Shown: in pieces, positions 5,533 through 8,910 of the stretch
Numbering within the stretch: the stretch's first letter is position 1
How the letters are laid out: each line of letters starts with the position of its first letter
DNA from: Synergistaceae bacterium
GTDB lineage: Bacteria; Synergistota; Synergistia; Synergistales; Synergistaceae
Reading direction: 5' to 3'
Assembly: GCA_030539135.1 (NCBI GenBank)
Contig: JAUNSQ010000059.1
Coordinates: 1-8,910, forward strand
Length of the DNA stretch: 8,910 bases
Translations under genes and position numbers: made by a program
The notes under the pieces: generated by a model
What the model was told of the DNA's origin: nothing
Databases searched by the model: none
The model's input: only the letters and a program-made list of their open reading frames with translations

Positions 5533-6288
5533 TCACCAAATAGGCTTATCGTAATATATTTTCCAAAGAAACAGTCCGCCCGGCGGAAATGTCCTGCCGC
5601 CGTCTACCCTCGAGCACCTGTCGGACAAAAGCTCGGCTATCCACTCCGGTTCACGCTCCCCCACCGCTATCTTCTCAAGATTTCCTAAAATTATCCTGAC
5701 CATGTTCGTGAGGAAGCCGCTGCCGTTTATCGTAAATACGATAAGGCTCCCGCGCCTGTGAAGGCTGACTTTGTTCATCACCCTCACGGTATTCTCGGGC
5801 ACGTCGCATACGCGGCAGAAATTTTTGAAATCGTGTTCACCGCGTATGTACCTGCACGCCTCGGCGGCCCTGCTCCAGTCCAGCCCGCCTGATTTTAACC
5901 AGCAGGTTACGGGGAGGAGGTGCGGATATATAGCGTTCGCGTTCCAGATGAAATATTTATACTCTCTGCTCACCGCGTCATAACGCGCGTGAAAATCATC
6001 GCCGACAGCGGAGAGCTTTATCGCTGATATGCTTTTATCGGGCACGTTCGCGTTCAGCGCGAGCTTCAGCCGCCGCGCGTCCCATTCCTTATCCATATCG
6101 AAGCTGCAGACTTGCCCGCGCGCGTGCACCCCAGTGTCTGTCCTGCCCGCGCCGGTCACGTTCACCCGTCCTCTGTTCAGGCGCGTCAGCGCCTTTTCAA
6201 GGGTCTCCTGTACCGATGGAAGGTTCAACTGCCTCTGCCACCCATAATATTTCGAACCGTCGTAACTCACCTCAGCGGCGTATCTCAT
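5533..6288 (-). CDS. truA: tRNA pseudouridine(38-40) synthase TruA
   Basis: TruA isomerises uridines 38-40 in the tRNA anticodon stem-loop to pseudouridine. The 251-residue protein has the full family pattern: YDGSKYYGWQRQ (9-20), the catalytic loop GAGRTDTGVHA with Asp51 as nucleophile and Arg49 beside it, FHARYDAVSREYKY (99-112) with the conserved tyrosine Tyr110, SGFLTNMVRIILG (190-202), and RTFPPGGLFL near the C-terminus. The start is ATG 6288. It overlaps the ecfT stop as ATGA and gives the standard MRYAAEVSYDG beginning; the frame stays open 28 more codons upstream inside ecfT, but that extension has no family counterpart. The ATGA overlap implies translational coupling to ecfT. truA at the end of the rplQ-ecf operon is a common bacterial arrangement. 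Confidence 0.96.
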   Translation of the reverse strand: MRYAAEVSYDGSKYYGWQRQLNLPSVQETLEKALTRLNRGRVNVTGAGRTDTGVHARGQVCSFDMDKEWDARRLKLALNANVPDKSISAIKLSAVGDDFHARYDAVSREYKYFIWNANAIYPHLLPVTCWLKSGGLDWSRAAEACRYIRGEHDFKNFCRVCDVPENTVRVMNKVSLHRRGSLIVFTINGSGFLTNMVRIILGNLEKIAVGEREPEWIAELLSDRCSRVDGGRTFPPGGLFLWKIYYDKPIW

Positions 6289-7097
6289 GCGAACATCAGC
6301 CTGTCTATGATTATTATCAACGCGGAGAGCAGAGTAAAGATGGATAGAGTCAGCGTGTCTTTCATACGCCACCGCAGCGGGGCCATGCGCACCCTTCCGC
6401 GCCCGCCTCTGTAACAGCGAGCCTCCATGGCTGTAGCGAGGGTATCCGCCCTCTGGAAGACCAGCGCGAGCATCGGCACAAGCACAGGTATGTATGATTT
6501 TATCCTGCTGACGGCGCCGCCCGTTTCAAAGTTCGCGCCGCGCGATATCTGGGCTTTCATTATCCTGTCCGTCTCCTCAAACAATGTCGGAATAAACCTC
6601 AGCGCGATAGTCATCATCATAGCGGTCTCATGGACTGGGAAACCCACCTTTCCAAGCGGCGAAAGCAGCAGCTCCATGCCGTCAGAGAGCTCGGACGGAC
6701 TCGTCGTAAGCGTGAGTATCGAGGCGTATAGAATGAGAAACAGCAGGCGCATCGAGACCTGCACAGCAAACAGGCACCCTTTGTCCGTTATCACGACAGG
6801 CCCTGCCTTGAAGATAGGGACACCGTCGCTCCAAAATAGATGCAGCGCGGCTGTAAATATGATAAGGATAAAGACTGGTCTTATGGAACGCAGCATAGCT
6901 TTCATCGGTATTTTGGACAACATGACGACTGCGGGCAAAAGCGCGCCCCATAAGCACATCGCATAGGGCGAGGACGTCATAAATATCGCCGCCATCGATA
7001 CAAGCACAGCGATTATCTTGCACCTTGGGTCAAGACCGTGGATATACGACGGGGCCGGAATGTACTGGCCAAATGAGATACCTTTTGCAAACACCAT
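6285..7097 (-). CDS. ecfT: ECF transporter transmembrane component EcfT
   Basis: EcfT couples ATP hydrolysis by the two ECF ATPases to a substrate-binding S protein in the membrane. The 270-residue sequence has the hallmark LDPRCK (22-27) ahead of the first membrane helix. Hydrophobic segments lie near 27-41, 45-61, 73-89, 110-131, 202-215 and 247-267. A cytoplasmic region carries two conserved coupling elements: KAQISRGANF (181-190) and AMEARCYRGGRGR (223-235), the short Arg-containing motifs that dock into the ATPase grooves. ATG 7097 follows the ecfA2 stop by 1 nt, and AGGGGG (7106-7111) lies 8 nt upstream inside the end of ecfA2. The gene's stop overlaps truA. The S component is not in this window, so the substrate cannot be named. 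Confidence 0.93.
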   Translation of the reverse strand: MVFAKGISFGQYIPAPSYIHGLDPRCKIIAVLVSMAAIFMTSSPYAMCLWGALLPAVVMLSKIPMKAMLRSIRPVFILIIFTAALHLFWSDGVPIFKAGPVVITDKGCLFAVQVSMRLLFLILYASILTLTTSPSELSDGMELLLSPLGKVGFPVHETAMMMTIALRFIPTLFEETDRIMKAQISRGANFETGGAVSRIKSYIPVLVPMLALVFQRADTLATAMEARCYRGGRGRVRMAPLRWRMKDTLTLSIFTLLSALIIIIDRLMFA

Positions 7098-7098
7098 G

Positions 7099-7935
7099 TC
7101 AGCGTCCCCCTATGAGCATAGCGGCAAGTTCTCGCGGTTTCCACGCAAGCCCGTCCGTCACGTTGGTGTTCCTAAGGTCTTTTGAAAGTTTCAGGACGTC
7201 GGGGAGCAGCGGCATGGCTTCCGTGTCTCCGCATAGATATTCGGCCGTCTCGGACGGGGTCCCGAAGGAAATACTCCTGCCGCCGTGCAGGACAAGTATC
7301 TTTGTGCTGATCGCCATGGCCAGCTCAAGGTCGTGCGTAACGTGTATCACGCATTTGCCAACCTTGACCTGCGAGAGCAGTATCGTTATCAGTTCGTTCA
7401 AACCGCCGCGGTCAAGCCCGGCGGTCGGCTCGTCGAGAACGATGTATTCAGGGTCGGACGCAAGTACAGAGGCTATCGCAACTCGCCTCTTCTGCCCTCC
7501 CGAGAGCGTGAATGGACTTCTTTCTAGAAGGCTTCTCGGAAGCCCCATCATGTCCATAGAAACAAGCACGCGCTGTTTCAGCTCCGCCCCCGCTATGCCC
7601 CAGTTCGAGGGGCCAAAGGATATCTCTTTTTCGACCGTCTCGGAGAAGAGCTGCTGCTCCGGGTACTGGAAGACGACTCCAACTTTGCGTCTTATTTCGG
7701 CAAGTTTAGGATCCCCGTTGAGAACTTCCATCCCATCGACACGCACGTAACCGTCCTGTGCGAACAGCAGACCGTTCAAGTGCTGCGCGAGCGTTGACTT
7801 TCCGCTGCCGGTCTCCCCGACTATCGAGATTATTTCGCCGGGCACGGCCTCAAAAGACACTCCGTCAAGGGCTTTCGTCTCTGTCGGGAGGCCGATATTG
7901 TATGAATATGTGAGGTTTTTGACTTCTATCGGCAT
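7099..7935 (-). CDS. ecfA2: ECF transporter ATPase EcfA2 (A' subunit)
   Basis: This 278-residue cytoplasmic ATPase pairs with EcfA1 to power an ECF importer. Motifs in order: Walker A GETGSGKST (40-48, Lys46), Q-loop VVFQYPEQQLF (Gln90), signature LSGGQKRR (144-151), Walker B YIVLDEP with catalytic Glu169, D-loop TAGLD, and switch His201 in VTHD. The GxTGSGKST Walker A and the QYPEQQLF Q-loop are typical of the A2 subunit. The C-terminal part (about 225-278) is the ECF-specific extension. The ATG at 7935 overlaps the end of ecfA1 by 10 nt and has only a weak ribosome binding site (AAGAGAG), so it probably depends on re-initiation by ribosomes finishing ecfA1. The gene ends 1 nt before ecfT. 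Confidence 0.95.
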   Translation of the reverse strand: MPIEVKNLTYSYNIGLPTETKALDGVSFEAVPGEIISIVGETGSGKSTLAQHLNGLLFAQDGYVRVDGMEVLNGDPKLAEIRRKVGVVFQYPEQQLFSETVEKEISFGPSNWGIAGAELKQRVLVSMDMMGLPRSLLERSPFTLSGGQKRRVAIASVLASDPEYIVLDEPTAGLDRGGLNELITILLSQVKVGKCVIHVTHDLELAMAISTKILVLHGGRSISFGTPSETAEYLCGDTEAMPLLPDVLKLSKDLRNTNVTDGLAWKPRELAAMLIGGR

Positions 7936-8756
7936 AATGACTCTCTTATTGCGTCTATATCAGCCGCGACGGAGTCAGGAATAAGTCCCGCGCCGCAGAG
8001 CATATCCCGCAGTATCGACACGGGAGGCTTCTGGATATCGAGCTTGGCAAGCTCTTCCTCCGTTTTCAGCAGGAAGTCTGCCGTCTTCATATCCATCGCG
8101 ACATGCCCCGCATCCAGCACAACGACCCTGTCTGAGTATATTATCTCGTCGAGCCTGTGAGTGACTTGAACGATCGTCATGCCGGCCTCATGTTCTTTCC
8201 TGACGAGCTGAGTAAAATTCCTCCTGGCGTTTGGGTCGAGCATCGACAGGGCTTCGTCGAGGAGAAGGGCCCCCGGCGCGAGAGCCAGCGCTCCCGCGAA
8301 CGCAAGGCGCTGCTTCTGCCCGCCGGACAATGAAGATACCTGCGACCTGCGGCAGCCGCTCAGACCTACGGCGCTTAGGGCGGCGTCTACTCGTTCACGC
8401 GTGACCTCGGACGGCAGGCCGATATTCTCCGGTCCAAAGGCAGTATCTTCCTCAACTACCGCGGCGACTATCTGGTCGTCGGGGTTCTGAAAGACCATCG
8501 CCGCGCTGGCCCTGATGTCGTCCACTTTATCCGTATCCGAGGTGCATTTTTCGCCCACAAAACAAAAGCCCTGCGTCGGTATCAGCAGGGCGTTAAAAAG
8601 CTTCAAAAGAGTAGATTTGCCCGACCCGTTGGGGCCTAGCAGGGCGATCCACTCACCGGCACGGATTTCCAGATCCAAGTTATGAAAGATGTTTATATCA
8701 GAATTTGGATACCGGAACTCCGCGCCCTTGAGAGAAAGGGGAATCCCTAAACTCAT
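7926..8756 (-). CDS. ecfA1: ECF transporter ATPase EcfA1 (A subunit)
   Basis: This 276-residue ATPase forms the other half of the ECF motor. Motifs in order: Walker A GPNGSGKST (41-49, Lys47), Q-loop MVFQNPDDQIVA (Gln90), FGPEN (107-111), signature LSGGQKQR (143-150), Walker B ALLLDEA with Glu168, SMLDP D-loop, and switch His200 in VTHR. The QNPDDQ and DEALSMLDP strings are characteristic of A1 in the classic A1-A2-T module. ATG 8756 lies 5 nt after the rplQ stop, with AGG 4 nt ahead of the ATG, a weak site, so expression probably follows ribosomal-protein transcription. Both ATPases keep their catalytic Glu and His, so both nucleotide sites should be active. Confidence 0.95.
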   Translation of the reverse strand: MSLGIPLSLKGAEFRYPNSDINIFHNLDLEIRAGEWIALLGPNGSGKSTLLKLFNALLIPTQGFCFVGEKCTSDTDKVDDIRASAAMVFQNPDDQIVAAVVEEDTAFGPENIGLPSEVTRERVDAALSAVGLSGCRRSQVSSLSGGQKQRLAFAGALALAPGALLLDEALSMLDPNARRNFTQLVRKEHEAGMTIVQVTHRLDEIIYSDRVVVLDAGHVAMDMKTADFLLKTEEELAKLDIQKPPVSILRDMLCGAGLIPDSVAADIDAIRESLCR

Positions 8757-8761
8757 TATAC

Positions 8762-8910
8762 CTAGTCGACGAGTTGGATAACGGCCATCTCCGATGCGTC
8801 TCCAACGCGAGCGCAGAGCTTTACGATCCTTGTGTAGCCGCCGTTGCGCTCCGCATACTTTGGACCGAGCTCGTTGAAGAGCTTCGTAACGGCCTCTTTA
8901 TGCGGGATAC
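8762..8910 (-). CDS. rplQ: 50S ribosomal protein L17, C-terminal part (5' end outside window)
   Basis: The last 48 complete codons are visible, ending at TAG 8762-8764. The residues KLFNELGPKYAERNGGYTRI and the final MAVIQLVD match the C-terminal signature of bacterial L17 (FNELGP..A.R.GGYTRI, R.GD...MA.IELV). L17 sits near the exit side of the large ribosomal subunit and is normally the last gene of the alpha operon (rpsD-rpoA-rplQ). This places the window at the 3' end of that operon and explains the downstream ecf and truA genes. There is no terminator in the 5-nt gap to ecfA1, so they share a transcript. Confidence 0.96.
   Translation of the reverse strand, partial: IPHKEAVTKLFNELGPKYAERNGGYTRIVKLCARVGDASEMAVIQLVD

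Noticed and set aside
6289..6372. N-terminal extension of truA upstream of ATG 6288
   Set aside because: It lies within ecfT, adds 28 residues absent from the TruA family, and the ATGA overlap gives a natural coupled start at 6288.

Overview
All convincing genes lie on the minus strand, so the window is best read from high to low coordinates. The order rplQ - ecfA1 - ecfA2 - ecfT - truA is a classic bacterial ribosomal-operon tail. With the L-lysine 6-aminotransferase, Mbl/MreB-like protein and cysteine-cluster protein it suggests an anaerobic, amino-acid-fermenting bacterium. My best guess is Synergistota, from general resemblance only; no 16S or search result supports it here. Base composition is moderately GC-rich in genes and AT-rich in the gaps.

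Right part (8910 to 5533): the C-terminus of ribosomal protein L17, then the energising module of an energy-coupling-factor (ECF) vitamin/metal importer (two ATPases and the transmembrane T protein), then tRNA pseudouridine synthase TruA. Gaps and overlaps are very tight (5 nt gap, 10 nt overlap, 1 nt gap, ATGA overlap), so this is one translationally coupled operon. No substrate-binding S component is present, so the module probably serves S proteins encoded elsewhere.

Middle (5532 to 2414): a 106-nt AT-rich gap with a possible promoter, then an MreB/Mbl-type actin homologue (its real start is probably an internal TTG at 5426), a YkgJ-family CxxCxxCxxCC protein, a small hairpin, and lat (L-lysine 6-aminotransferase), followed by a strong hairpin that looks like its terminator.

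Left part (2496 to 1): a gap of about 580 nt with short repeats and hairpins but no convincing gene, then a large secreted lipoprotein that runs off the window's left edge (638 codons visible, no stop). This is the most novel item. Its C-terminal half has a pattern resembling the stem and cap of leukocidin/alpha-hemolysin-type beta-barrel pore-forming toxins, here attached to a lipoprotein signal and an unrecognised N-terminal domain. No tRNA, rRNA, CRISPR array, insertion sequence or riboswitch was recognised.
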